Positions 36,152 through 44,591 of a DNA stretch of 64,000 nucleotides are shown here, piece by piece. Positions within the stretch are counted from its first letter, which is position 1. Each line of letters starts with the position of its first letter. Source of the DNA: JAHECQ01 sp047638695 (GTDB taxonomy: Bacteria; Actinomycetota; Acidimicrobiia; Acidimicrobiales; SZUA-35); NCBI GenBank assembly GCA_047638695.1, contig JBLINY010000009.1, forward strand, positions 1 to 64,000, given 5' to 3'. The position numbers were made by a program, and so were the translations under genes. A model generated the notes under the pieces. It did not search any database. It was not told the origin of the DNA and saw only the letters and a list, made by a program, of their open reading frames with translations.

Positions 36152-36921
36152 TGCGGACCCGTGAACGGCTGTCCCTCGACCTGACCGTCATGAACGAAGC
36201 CAGACGCCATCCCTTCCTCCCATAGGTAGGTGGCGTCGTCGCCGATGTAGCGAACGGTGTATCCACGCCGCTGACGGTCAGCGCGTGTGTTCGGCCCTGC
36301 GTAATGAACGGTCATGGCGTGGAAGGCAATGACATCCCCAGGCTGCATATCCCAGGAGAGGATGGCGTGCTGATCTCGCTCTTGTTCGTAGTCAGGGATT
36401 TCTTCGTAATTCGGGTTTCGGGTGTACGACGTACCGCCCGGAGCGAATGGTTCTGGTTGGAACCACCGATCCCACTTGTGCGATCCGGCGATGAACTCGA
36501 GGCCCCCGCTGTCGAGCGTGACCTCATCGAGGGCGAGCCAGAACGACAGGACCTGACGACCACGAACCGGCCAGTATGGCTGGTCGTTGTGCCAGCGCGT
36601 CGGGGCATCGGTGGCTGAGTCCTTGACGAACAGTTGGTCATAGAGGAGGCGGACAGACTTGGCGCCCATGAGCTCTGCAGCGAGCCCGGGAAGGGGAGAA
36701 TCCAAACAATAGGCGGCGAAGTCAGGGTCGTTCTCCCAAACCCGAATATTCCCATGGAACCTGCCCCCCGACTCGATCTCGTAGCCGTGAAAGAACGGGC
36801 CGGGGTTGGCGATATCGCGGTCGATGGCAGCGGCCAGTTTATTGACCCAAGCGCCATCGACGACCCGGGGTATCAGGACAGCCCCGTCGCGTTCAAAAGC
36901 TTCGATATCGGCTTGCAGCAT
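36121..36921 (-). CDS. Phytanoyl-CoA dioxygenase (PhyH) family protein
   Basis: Fe(II)/2-oxoglutarate dioxygenase of 266 residues. The iron ligands are H111-x-D113 in RWHNDQPYW and most likely H206 in HAMTVHYAGP; the 2-oxoglutarate carboxylate would bind Arg219 in RQRRGYTVRYIG. SFWLALDEVTLDSGGLEFI is the conserved strand after the first ligands. Family members hydroxylate fatty acyl-CoAs or small metabolites. It lies between a PaaX-like regulator and a haem fatty-acid-dioxygenase-like gene, so a lipid or acyl-CoA substrate is a reasonable guess. TACGTT lies 7 nt before ATG 36921. Confidence 0.87.
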   Translation of the reverse strand: MLQADIEAFERDGAVLIPRVVDGAWVNKLAAAIDRDIANPGPFFHGYEIESGGRFHGNIRVWENDPDFAAYCLDSPLPGLAAELMGAKSVRLLYDQLFVKDSATDAPTRWHNDQPYWPVRGRQVLSFWLALDEVTLDSGGLEFIAGSHKWDRWFQPEPFAPGGTSYTRNPNYEEIPDYEQERDQHAILSWDMQPGDVIAFHAMTVHYAGPNTRADRQRRGYTVRYIGDDATYLWEEGMASGFVHDGQVEGQPFTGPHYPQVWPASV

Positions 36922-36928
36922 GCAAACG

Positions 36929-36934
36929 AACGTA
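36929..36934 (-). promoter_or_regulatory. -10 box TACGTT, leaderless PhyH start
   Basis: TACGTT ends 7 nt before ATG 36921 on the minus strand. Confidence 0.5.
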
Positions 36935-36947
36935 GCGGTTCAACCCA

Positions 36948-39332
36948 TCATCGGTGTGCGTCCCCGGTCCAGGGATCCTCGCCCAGATAGCGGTCGAAGG
37001 CCCTCAACGGGTGCCGCTCGGGATCGAGCCGCGTCGCTGTGTCCCATGGTTCGAACGCATTGGTCACGTTGGCCAATCCGGTTTCGGCCAGTTCCGGGTA
37101 GTGGCGAAGAAGCACACTCTTCAGGTTGTTCTGGTCGATCCAGTCCATTCCCTCGGCCGAGTACACCTCTTCCCGATAGTCGGTGGTGTAAAAGCGGTCG
37201 GCCTGAAGGCGGCGACTGGCATTGAGAATGAAGATCTGGAAGAGGGTTTCACCGAATCCGAAGCCCGTGGGTCGATTGCAGTCGGATTCGGCCAGGGTCC
37301 CAACCAACAGATCGAGACTCTCGACGTCATCGCCATAGATGTCGGTGATCTTCTTCACCACAGCTTTGTCGGTGGTGAGGTCGTCGAAGCTGTGCAGCGG
37401 ATTCAAGCCAAGCTGACGCCGGAACTCGTTGTATCTGGGCACACCGCGCTCACGGGCCCGCAGGATGTCCACCGTCCCCATGTCGTGCACGGGATTCCCC
37501 GGGATGCTGAGCTCCTGCATGAACCGGGGGTAATTGTTCAGCGTGAGGGCGCCCGGGTGCTGGACACCGAATGAGTAGAAGAGGTCGGGCATGCCGAGAC
37601 GTTGGGTGATCTTGTGCGATGCCGCTTGTCGACTGGCAGCGAACGGCACTTCTGCTACCAGGTCATCCGTGGCGTGACGCCTCAGCTTGAGCGACTCTGG
37701 CAGCAACGAGTGAAGGCGGTAGACCTCGACAAACTCCTCGCTAAGAGCAAAGGGCGAGCCGTGCTTTTCTATCTGATTGCCAACAAGGCCACCAAGCTCC
37801 GGGTTCGGGACATTGAAGCGGGCGACCGTCTTGCGGTCCTTGGCTGCCCTGAATCGATACGTCAGTAGCCCGTACCAGTTCGTGTTGAGTCCGCTGTCGA
37901 GCGCCCGGTTAGGGAGGATGGCCGGCGTCCACTCGACCGAGTGGATCTTGGCCGTGACCGCAGCGTTTACCAGCCGGGCGACGTTGAAGAGCCGATCGTC
38001 GTCCCAGGTGGGGTGATGCGCTTGTAGGTGATCACATATGGCGTTGTGTTCGAGCGTGAACAACGTGTGCCACATGGCCAGCCCCACCCACCAGTTCCGC
38101 ACCATGCCTGTCTTCTCGACCCCGTCCTTGCCGACAGGCAGCGTGCCATCCGGCTCGACGCGTAGCTTGCCGTTGAGCCCTGTCCGCAGTTCGTCCTGCG
38201 TCGCTTTATCGCTGCCATAGACCTGCGAGGCATCCCACCAATGCGTGACCTCGTTGATGAATGTCACGGGTGCGGTGTCGGCCGCCTGCCCGTGGGTGGG
38301 ATCGGGCTGGGTTCGGCTGACGAACATGTTCTGCTGCCGGTAGCGATCGCGAGCCGGGTCGTTCTCGGGAAGCGGTATTTCGATCGGTCGAAGTCGATCC
38401 CAGGTCATGTTCTCGCCATGGGTGATCCAATCGTGGTTCTGGAACTGAATCCAGGAGGCCGCCAGCAGATTGAGAAATGGCACCTCTTCCATCTCGCCCT
38501 CGCGACGGAGCAGCTCGAGACTGATTCGTCGAGGATTGGGGGTGAGCAGCTGATCACCGGTTTCGGGCTTTGTGACTGCTTCGGCCACGTTTCGGCTGAA
38601 CCGGGTTCCGGCCGCGCCCTCTTTCGGGTCCTCCAGGTTGTTCCAGCTGCCATCAGCCGTGCGGTAATGACTGACGCCAGGTGGTGGCTCCAGACCAGAC
38701 TGCTGGAATCCCACAAGCTGGTCCTTTGGATACGTCGACTTGAGATTCCGTCGATTCAGCTTCTCGCGCATGTACGCCAGCGTGAGAATGCCGGTGTACA
38801 GCCGCTTGCGATACCAGTTGGTCCAGATCTTGTCGCGGTAGTTCTTGCCCAGTTTCTGCGTAAGCGGCTCGATGATGCGGCATCCAGCGAGGCCGATGCC
38901 ATGGCCGATCTGATAGCGCAGAGTGGCGCCTAGTTGTGGACGACGTCGGGGGTTTGGGGCAATCGGCAATTGCGGACTCGGTGGGGGAGCAAGCAGCTCG
39001 TCACCATCGAAGTAGCGGATACCTGGAACGAAGACATCGACACCCGATTCGTCGTTGTTCCGCGCTAGCTGCACCATGTGCATCCAGTCAGCGCGGTTAG
39101 CGGGCGTGATTTCAGACAGGTCGCACGCCCACGCGTAGTGAGCCGCGGCCTCGCTGTAGTTCCCGAGATGAAAATGGGCGAGGCCCAAGAGCGCCCGGCT
39201 GGCCCCTGTCGGGTCACAAACTGCAGCGGTGGCCAAGCGATCGGCTGCTTCGTCGAAGCGGCGCGCTTCTAAGAGATCGATCGCCTTGTCACGTTCTTGC
39301 GCCCACCCCTGTGGTTTGGCTTCGTTCGTCAT
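36948..39332 (-). CDS. Animal-type haem peroxidase / fatty-acid alpha-dioxygenase-like enzyme with TPR N-terminus
   Basis: A 794-residue member of the peroxidase-cyclooxygenase superfamily. The distal haem histidine is H300 in WIQFQNHDW. The proximal histidine and the radical tyrosine appear as Y538-x2-H541 (VYRLHSLLPESL), the arrangement of cyclooxygenase and plant alpha-dioxygenase. AKIHSVEWTPAIL near 461-473 and QHPGALTLNNYPRF near 591 are typical of the bacterial PIOX/linoleate-diol-synthase-like group. Residues 10-90 form a TPR-like pair of helices (FDEAADRLATAA, HLGNYSEAAAHYAW), an unusual addition. It has no signal peptide. It probably oxygenates a fatty acid. GGGGGGAAA precedes the ATG. 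Confidence 0.88.
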   Translation of the reverse strand: MTNEAKPQGWAQERDKAIDLLEARRFDEAADRLATAAVCDPTGASRALLGLAHFHLGNYSEAAAHYAWACDLSEITPANRADWMHMVQLARNNDESGVDVFVPGIRYFDGDELLAPPPSPQLPIAPNPRRRPQLGATLRYQIGHGIGLAGCRIIEPLTQKLGKNYRDKIWTNWYRKRLYTGILTLAYMREKLNRRNLKSTYPKDQLVGFQQSGLEPPPGVSHYRTADGSWNNLEDPKEGAAGTRFSRNVAEAVTKPETGDQLLTPNPRRISLELLRREGEMEEVPFLNLLAASWIQFQNHDWITHGENMTWDRLRPIEIPLPENDPARDRYRQQNMFVSRTQPDPTHGQAADTAPVTFINEVTHWWDASQVYGSDKATQDELRTGLNGKLRVEPDGTLPVGKDGVEKTGMVRNWWVGLAMWHTLFTLEHNAICDHLQAHHPTWDDDRLFNVARLVNAAVTAKIHSVEWTPAILPNRALDSGLNTNWYGLLTYRFRAAKDRKTVARFNVPNPELGGLVGNQIEKHGSPFALSEEFVEVYRLHSLLPESLKLRRHATDDLVAEVPFAASRQAASHKITQRLGMPDLFYSFGVQHPGALTLNNYPRFMQELSIPGNPVHDMGTVDILRARERGVPRYNEFRRQLGLNPLHSFDDLTTDKAVVKKITDIYGDDVESLDLLVGTLAESDCNRPTGFGFGETLFQIFILNASRRLQADRFYTTDYREEVYSAEGMDWIDQNNLKSVLLRHYPELAETGLANVTNAFEPWDTATRLDPERHPLRAFDRYLGEDPWTGDAHR

Positions 39333-39376
39333 TTTCCCCCCAAAACTTCGGCCCTGCCCGAGGCCGGTTGCCGCCC

Positions 39377-39428
39377 TGACCTGGCCGGACCCTAGCGTTC
39401 CTCACGTTCCGCGTTCCATGCCAGGTCA
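39377..39428. promoter_or_regulatory. Inverted repeat TGACCTGGC / GCCAGGTCA flanking CGTTCC repeats
   Basis: Perfect 9-bp arms at 39377-39385 and 39420-39428 are separated by 34 nt. Between them GCGTTCC occurs at 39395 and 39411, with CGTTCC at 39405. The block sits in the 203-nt divergent gap between the haem dioxygenase and lipoxygenase-like genes, the only sizeable gap in the cluster. It could bind a dimeric regulator controlling both; the rest of the gap shows no gene. Confidence 0.4.
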
Positions 39429-39535
39429 TAGATGGCGCAGGTAGTGGGGCCCGCGTCCCACTCGTCTGATTTCGCCATCTGGTCTAGGTTTGCGCTGGGC
39501 GGAGGACGAGGTGGACCAGTCGGGAGGGACGACCG

Positions 39536-41146
39536 GTGGGGAAATGGAATGCAAGCTCGGTCAAGGCCGGGATCCAGCGACGACGGTTCCTAGCGAGCTG
39601 GGTTCTAAGGCGAGCGTTCTGGAACCGATTGGCCACGTTGAAGTTCGGCGGCCAGAAGGCAACGGTCATTCCCGAGCCGTCCAGCGATGGGCGGTGGGTC
39701 AAACTCATGCCGCTTGGCCAAAAGTATCCAGAACTCACGGTCGGAGGCGTGGTGGTTGCCGACCACGTTCCTCGGGATGAGGCTGAACCGCTCAAGCAGA
39801 AGGTCACCCGCCTGCAAGCTGTTGGTGTTCGTCGAGTTTCCCCAATGCAGCCCGGGCTACCATCGGTGCCGCCCGATGCCGACAAGGCCTTGTCGTGGGC
39901 ATTCACCGGCCGTCACGCTGGCCTGTATCCGCGTCCCCAGCGGCCGGCTGACCTCGGGCTGGGTGTCGGCTCCGACGGCCTTGCTCGCCAGGTCAACAAC
40001 CGCGAGGGAACGCTGGGCGCGCTGGCCGTGGCAAGCCCGTATGCCGCATACCTGAGGGCTGCTGGCCCCGGCCGATTCGAGTGGAATCTCGCTGAGCTCG
40101 GCGCGTATGAGTGTCACGACGGGCTTGTGAAGTTGGGAGCCAAGGTCGACTTCGTACTCGATCCACAGACAGGATGGCTACGCGCCGGCCACATCGAGAC
40201 GGCGCTGGGATCGGTCCGCCCCGGTGATTCGGGGTGGGCGAGTGGCACACGGCTCGCAGTCTGCTCGATCACCACTCATGCGTCGCTGGTGCGGCACTTC
40301 AATTGGTTACACCTCACGAGTGGGGCTCCGCTCGAAGCCATCACCCGCAACCGACTTCCTCACAGACATCCGGTTCGTCGGTTGCTTTGGCCGCACGTCT
40401 TTGGAACTCATGCAAACAACGACCTTGTGACACAACTTCAGATGGCGAAGGGCGGAGAGTTCGAATCGATCTTCAGTTTCACTCACGACGCCCTGCTTCA
40501 GCTGTTCGAGGACACCACGGACCAGTTTCAGTTGGCCGCTATCAATCCGGCCCTAGATGCCGAGCAGCGCGGCGTTGACCTGCCCGAGCTGGTGGCGCCA
40601 GCGCAGGAGAATCGGTGCAGCCTCCTCGACGTCTTCGAGCGTCATGCCCAGCGGTACCTGGCCCTGTACTTCAACTCCGATGAAGAAGTCGCAGGTGATC
40701 CGGACATCGCAGGATGGCTCGCCGACCTCGATGCCCAATTGCCAGGTGGAGTCAGCAAAATCACGGGCAAACCTCCGACGCTTCGAGGATTGGCCTCACT
40801 GGCGGCAACCCTCATCTACTTGGCGACGGTCGAACATGAGATTACGGGTTCGGGACTCTGGGACTATCAGCTGTGGAACGACACGTCGCCTGTTCGGGTT
40901 TATGAGGACGGCCGAAATGTCCCTCTCGATGTCTACCAGAGATTGATTAATGCTGATTTCAACCTCAACGTCAGTCGAACACCGCTGCTGGCCGATTTCT
41001 CTTACCTCGCGCTCGACGCCCGCGGTGAGCAAGCGTTCAAGCAGTTCACCCGGGACCTCGAACGACTGCAGCGATTTATGGATCTGGGCGACGCTGCCCC
41101 GTGGCGCATGGAACCGAAGCGGCTGAAAGCCAACATCAACGCCTGA
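39536..41146 (+). CDS. Lipoxygenase-like protein, divergent metal site
   Basis: A 536-residue protein whose core matches bacterial lipoxygenases: THASLVRHFNWLHL, then ITRNRLPHRHPVRRLLWPHVFGTHANN, and a late helix ATVEHEITGSGLWDYQLW. The histidines are H248, H254, H259, H278 and H287; spacing is H-x5-H-x4-H-x18-H-x8-H, where classical lipoxygenases have x4, x4, x17, x8. A third ligand would be H434, but the position four later is Gly, not Asn or His. The chain ends Asn-Ile-Asn-Ala rather than at the usual metal-binding Ile. There is no PLAT domain or signal peptide. GTG 39536 has GGGAGG about 9 nt upstream. Confidence 0.78.
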   Translation: MGKWNASSVKAGIQRRRFLASWVLRRAFWNRLATLKFGGQKATVIPEPSSDGRWVKLMPLGQKYPELTVGGVVVADHVPRDEAEPLKQKVTRLQAVGVRRVSPMQPGLPSVPPDADKALSWAFTGRHAGLYPRPQRPADLGLGVGSDGLARQVNNREGTLGALAVASPYAAYLRAAGPGRFEWNLAELGAYECHDGLVKLGAKVDFVLDPQTGWLRAGHIETALGSVRPGDSGWASGTRLAVCSITTHASLVRHFNWLHLTSGAPLEAITRNRLPHRHPVRRLLWPHVFGTHANNDLVTQLQMAKGGEFESIFSFTHDALLQLFEDTTDQFQLAAINPALDAEQRGVDLPELVAPAQENRCSLLDVFERHAQRYLALYFNSDEEVAGDPDIAGWLADLDAQLPGGVSKITGKPPTLRGLASLAATLIYLATVEHEITGSGLWDYQLWNDTSPVRVYEDGRNVPLDVYQRLINADFNLNVSRTPLLADFSYLALDARGEQAFKQFTRDLERLQRFMDLGDAAPWRMEPKRLKANINA

Positions 41147-41149
41147 GGA

Positions 41150-42622
41150 TCAACTGCTGAGCTCCCCAAGGTGACGCAGTGCGGCCACCGATGGGCAGAA
41201 CAGATACGCCGCACCAACGGTCTGGATGAAACGAGGGAACCCCGAGAGCACGACCGGGGGTTGACCGTTCCCGACCGGGATCACGAATCGACTGGTCGAT
41301 GGACGGTTTGCTCCCAAGATTGGATCATTCGTTCCCGTGATAGAGGGATCTAACAAGCCGAGGTTGATCCAGTCGTACATGACCGCCTCGAATTGGGCGA
41401 TGATGCTGGCGCACAGAAAGCTGCCCAGTAGCCCCCTGGGCTGACCATCGTCGGGTTCGCCGGGGTTCATCGGAGGCCCGTACGGCACACCCCGGCGAAC
41501 CATCGGACGCGTGTAGTTGGCGCTTCGCTGGGCGATGCGGGCGCTTCGCGGATTCGCTCGGCGTATGTGCGAGCCGACAGGACAAAATAGACCTTCGAAA
41601 TCATCAAGCTCGACAGCTTCGTTCGGATAGTCGAAGAAGTTGATGGTTTCCTCGTCGACCCTGGGCATGCGGATGTCCTTGAAATCTCGGGACTCAAGCA
41701 ACGAGGGGGTCAGGGGAGCCCCGTTGCGCCAACGGCCCATGAGTTTCGCTGCGACAAGTTCGCGGTCCCAACCTGTTTGGGCTGCGCTGTCGTCGAGGAA
41801 GGTCTCAAAGCTGTGCACATCTTGCTCGAGCACGCGAAAAGCATTGAAGCAACCGTTCAAGCCGTAAGGGTCAGCGAGCTTGCGCCAAGTCACATTCGGG
41901 AACGTGGTCTTGTAGTCGGGGCCAAGCAGGACTGCTCCGACCGGGGCTAACGGCTGTGCGTCCGCTTTGCCGATGGGTTCACCGTTCACGACAAATCGAG
42001 GCTGGGCGATGCTGTCTCGATAGCCGAAATGGACCTTGTCGCCCAGGCCATCGGGCTCGCCTCGTTCGAAGCCATCACGCTCGAGGTCGTCTGGCAGGAA
42101 CGCGCCATCGAGCTTGGCCGTCACGGTGAAGGCCCCCGACCGACGCCACGCCAGCTCGAGCTCGGCGTCGACGGCGTCGCGCTCGTCGGCGGTTTCCCCG
42201 TGAATGGTCCACATGAGGTGGACCTTCTCGGGGTCATCCATCCCGTAACGCCACCGGTGTGGCGCACTCTCATCAACGTCACCGACCTTGGGCCCTCGGG
42301 CAGTAGCCCCGGCTCGAAACTCCGATGGGAATGAGTTGAGGGCGCTGGCGCTCACCCCCAGAGCCGAGAGCCCCGAGGCGGTTATGGCGACATTGAGACA
42401 TGTCGCCGGTTTGCTTGTCCACCACTCGGCCGTGGTGATCGAGAGTCGGGGTGGGGCCGCGTCTGCTGGCCGGCCGGGGTTTGAAAGGAGAGGCACGACG
42501 GCAGCGAGGAACTTTCGAGCGGCTGTCCGATCGGCGACGCGAACCACGACGTGACGAACGAACTTCAGGTGGTAGCCCCGCAAAATATTGCCTTGAACAT
42601 CGCTGAGGTCGACGTGGGTCAT
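41150..42622 (-). CDS. DyP-type haem peroxidase
   Basis: A 490-residue dye-decolourising peroxidase. The N-terminus DLSDVQGNILRGY is typical of the larger DyP group. The distal catalytic Asp is D203 in GYRDSIAQP, a GxxDS variant of the usual GxxDG. The proximal haem ligand is H352 in CPVGSHIRRANPR. There is no Tat signal or encapsulin-targeting tail, so the enzyme looks cytosolic. ATG 42622 is used, 4 nt after the stop of the upstream gene; a TTG at 42637 would overlap it. It converges on the lipoxygenase-like gene with a 3-nt gap. It probably uses peroxides generated by its neighbours. Confidence 0.92.
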   Translation of the reverse strand: MTHVDLSDVQGNILRGYHLKFVRHVVVRVADRTAARKFLAAVVPLLSNPGRPADAAPPRLSITTAEWWTSKPATCLNVAITASGLSALGVSASALNSFPSEFRAGATARGPKVGDVDESAPHRWRYGMDDPEKVHLMWTIHGETADERDAVDAELELAWRRSGAFTVTAKLDGAFLPDDLERDGFERGEPDGLGDKVHFGYRDSIAQPRFVVNGEPIGKADAQPLAPVGAVLLGPDYKTTFPNVTWRKLADPYGLNGCFNAFRVLEQDVHSFETFLDDSAAQTGWDRELVAAKLMGRWRNGAPLTPSLLESRDFKDIRMPRVDEETINFFDYPNEAVELDDFEGLFCPVGSHIRRANPRSARIAQRSANYTRPMVRRGVPYGPPMNPGEPDDGQPRGLLGSFLCASIIAQFEAVMYDWINLGLLDPSITGTNDPILGANRPSTSRFVIPVGNGQPPVVLSGFPRFIQTVGAAYLFCPSVAALRHLGELSS

Positions 42623-42626
42623 AGCG

Positions 42627-43268
42627 TCACCATCCAATCTTCAATGCGTCGCGGATCTGGGCCGCCGAGAAGCCCGGATAGGCCCGGTAGACAAAAACCT
42701 GGGCGTTAGGTTCGGCGTCCAAGACGAGCGCCAGGTTGCGGGGCAGTTTCAGCGGATCGTCGCTCAGTTCGGTGACCTGCTCCGGAAGCTGAAACGCATC
42801 GTGCTCGATGACCCACTCGATGAAGGCATCGGGGTGAGACTCGACCGGTAAGGGCGGCGGATTGGCCACAAACTCAAGGAGGGCATCGAACGCTCCACCA
42901 ATGTTGTAGATGAAGTCTCTGATGTAGTTGGAGAAATCGCCGTCGTAGATGCTGAACATGCAAAGACTTCCGTCGACGATGATGAAGCGTCCGAAGTGAA
43001 CAATGCCGGTATTGTTGAGGCCGGAGTGCACCTCTTCGATCGCCGGGGCCAAAGCCCCCACGAGCCGCGCACGGGCAATGGGCGACGGATCAGCTAGCGG
43101 CATCACCAGGTTCATGGCTGTCTGTACGTTGTCCGACGGGTTCATCGAGAACGGGTGTTTCGGAAGAACGGGTGGTGGGTCGCGCCAACGCCAAAAGGCG
43201 AGAAGTTTGCTTTCGAGCAGACGCTTGACCTTTGTCAGCGGCCGCCTGGAATATCCGTCTTGTGCCAC
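42627..43268 (-). CDS. Uncharacterised protein encoded with the DyP peroxidase
   Basis: I do not recognise a named family. The 213-residue protein has a conserved-looking core: NVQTAMNLVMPLADPSP, HFGRFIIVDGSLCMFSIYDGDFSNYIRDF and a C-terminal FVYRAYPGFSAAQIRDALKIGW. Alternating strands and helices suggest a dimeric ferredoxin-like (ABM-type) fold, which would suit a haem- or lipid-handling partner. Start GTG 43268 is preceded by GGGGGGAA, the same unusual ribosome-site sequence as the haem dioxygenase gene. It is directly upstream of the DyP gene in one operon. Confidence 0.7.
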   Translation of the reverse strand: MAQDGYSRRPLTKVKRLLESKLLAFWRWRDPPPVLPKHPFSMNPSDNVQTAMNLVMPLADPSPIARARLVGALAPAIEEVHSGLNNTGIVHFGRFIIVDGSLCMFSIYDGDFSNYIRDFIYNIGGAFDALLEFVANPPPLPVESHPDAFIEWVIEHDAFQLPEQVTELSDDPLKLPRNLALVLDAEPNAQVFVYRAYPGFSAAQIRDALKIGW

Positions 43269-43353
43269 TGTTCCCCCCAGTTGACGCTACGGGATACTAA
43301 CGCGAAGTAGCGACGCGACTCCATTGCCACAGCGGCTCGATCGATTCGTTGAC

Positions 43354-43359
43354 TAACAT
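43354..43359 (+). promoter_or_regulatory. -10 box TAACAT, catalase-like gene
   Basis: TAACAT ends 5 nt before ATG 43365; no ribosome-binding sequence is present. Confidence 0.4.
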
Positions 43360-43364
43360 TTGGC

Positions 43365-44591
43365 ATGGACGAGTTCACGGCCAAGCTGATCGAGGGTATG
43401 CACGCCGACTTCGCGCCGGGGCGAGGCGAGCCCGAACTCGGCCTCGACCGTGGCCACCAACCGGGGACTCGTCCGATCCACAGTTCAGGCATCAGCGCGG
43501 TGGGTTGGTTTCGTGGGACGCATGCGGCGGCGCGCTACTGCACAGCTCCCCAGTTTGGGCGATCGTGGACACCCGTGACGGTTAGGTTCTCGAACGGCAA
43601 CGGTGCCCCCGACCCTGATGGCGTGCGCCAAGTCCGAGGTATGGCCGTGAAGTTTCATCTTGGGGAGACGACGTGTGACGGCGAGGGCCCACACACCACG
43701 GCCCACACGACGTGCGGGGTTTTGAAGTCTCCCGCAGAGTCCGATCTCGTCTGCATGTCGGTTCCCATGTTCATGGTCAAGGAGGCCGAGGGCCTGCTCG
43801 ACTTCGAGAAGGCCTATCTTCCTCGGGCCGTGCGTCGACCGGGTCTGACGAAACGGCTCAAAGCGATGGCCAGCCTCATACCTTTGCCTACGACCGATCC
43901 GGGCACCCTGAAGTCCGGAAACAACGGCCTCATCGCCTACGCCCAACGGACGCCGGAGGCGCGCGCTTTCATCGCTGCCAACGCCATGTTAGGGCCGCCA
44001 GACAGTTACGGACGCACTGCCTACCACGCCGTGCACGCGTTCGAACTGGAGGGAGAGTGCCCTGATGGACTGCATCAGCACGGCGAGATCTGCCCGGGCC
44101 GGCAGCGCCACATGGGTCGATTCTCTCTGGAGCCGGGCGATGGAGTTCGGCTCGAGTATCAGGACGGCGACAGACCGGCGGATGGTCAACGGCCGTTAGC
44201 GACCCTAGAAGATCTGGAAGCTGACTATCTGAAACGCGAGCTCGAGCGACGACTCGATCGATTCGTCAGTGTCTTCAACCTACGAATGCAGCTGGCCGAC
44301 CCCTGGGACGACACCTCGGACCCGACAACTGTGTGGCCGATGACTCGCAAGCGGGTGCTGATGGGATCACTGGTACTCCATCACATTCCTTCCGATCAAG
44401 ATGCCGGGTGCGAGAAACTGAGCTTCAACCCGGGTCAGCTAGCGCCAGGCATGGGGCTGTCGGATGATCCCGTGCTTCGAGCCCGAGTTGCGGTCTACGA
44501 ACAATCCCAGGCCCATCGAGAGGCACAGACCTGCCCGTTTGCCCATCGAGCTACTGGTTCGGCTCCGTTAGAGCGCTCCGCACCTGTTTGA
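43365..44591 (+). CDS. Catalase-related haemoprotein
   Basis: A 408-residue member of the catalase superfamily, of the short SrpA-like type. The distal His is H39 in IHSSGISAVGWF. The haem-pocket strand is VTVRFSNGNGAPDPDGVRQVRGMAVKF. The proximal ligand is Y378 within R-x3-Y (RVAVY). The C-terminal clade-specific domains of true catalases are absent. Relatives include organic-peroxide-using catalase-like enzymes and the coral allene oxide synthase, which acts on lipoxygenase hydroperoxides; that link is inferred from the lipoxygenase-like neighbour. The 3' end overlaps the convergent signalling gene by 41 nt. Confidence 0.88.
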   Translation: MDEFTAKLIEGMHADFAPGRGEPELGLDRGHQPGTRPIHSSGISAVGWFRGTHAAARYCTAPQFGRSWTPVTVRFSNGNGAPDPDGVRQVRGMAVKFHLGETTCDGEGPHTTAHTTCGVLKSPAESDLVCMSVPMFMVKEAEGLLDFEKAYLPRAVRRPGLTKRLKAMASLIPLPTTDPGTLKSGNNGLIAYAQRTPEARAFIAANAMLGPPDSYGRTAYHAVHAFELEGECPDGLHQHGEICPGRQRHMGRFSLEPGDGVRLEYQDGDRPADGQRPLATLEDLEADYLKRELERRLDRFVSVFNLRMQLADPWDDTSDPTTVWPMTRKRVLMGSLVLHHIPSDQDAGCEKLSFNPGQLAPGMGLSDDPVLRARVAVYEQSQAHREAQTCPFAHRATGSAPLERSAPV

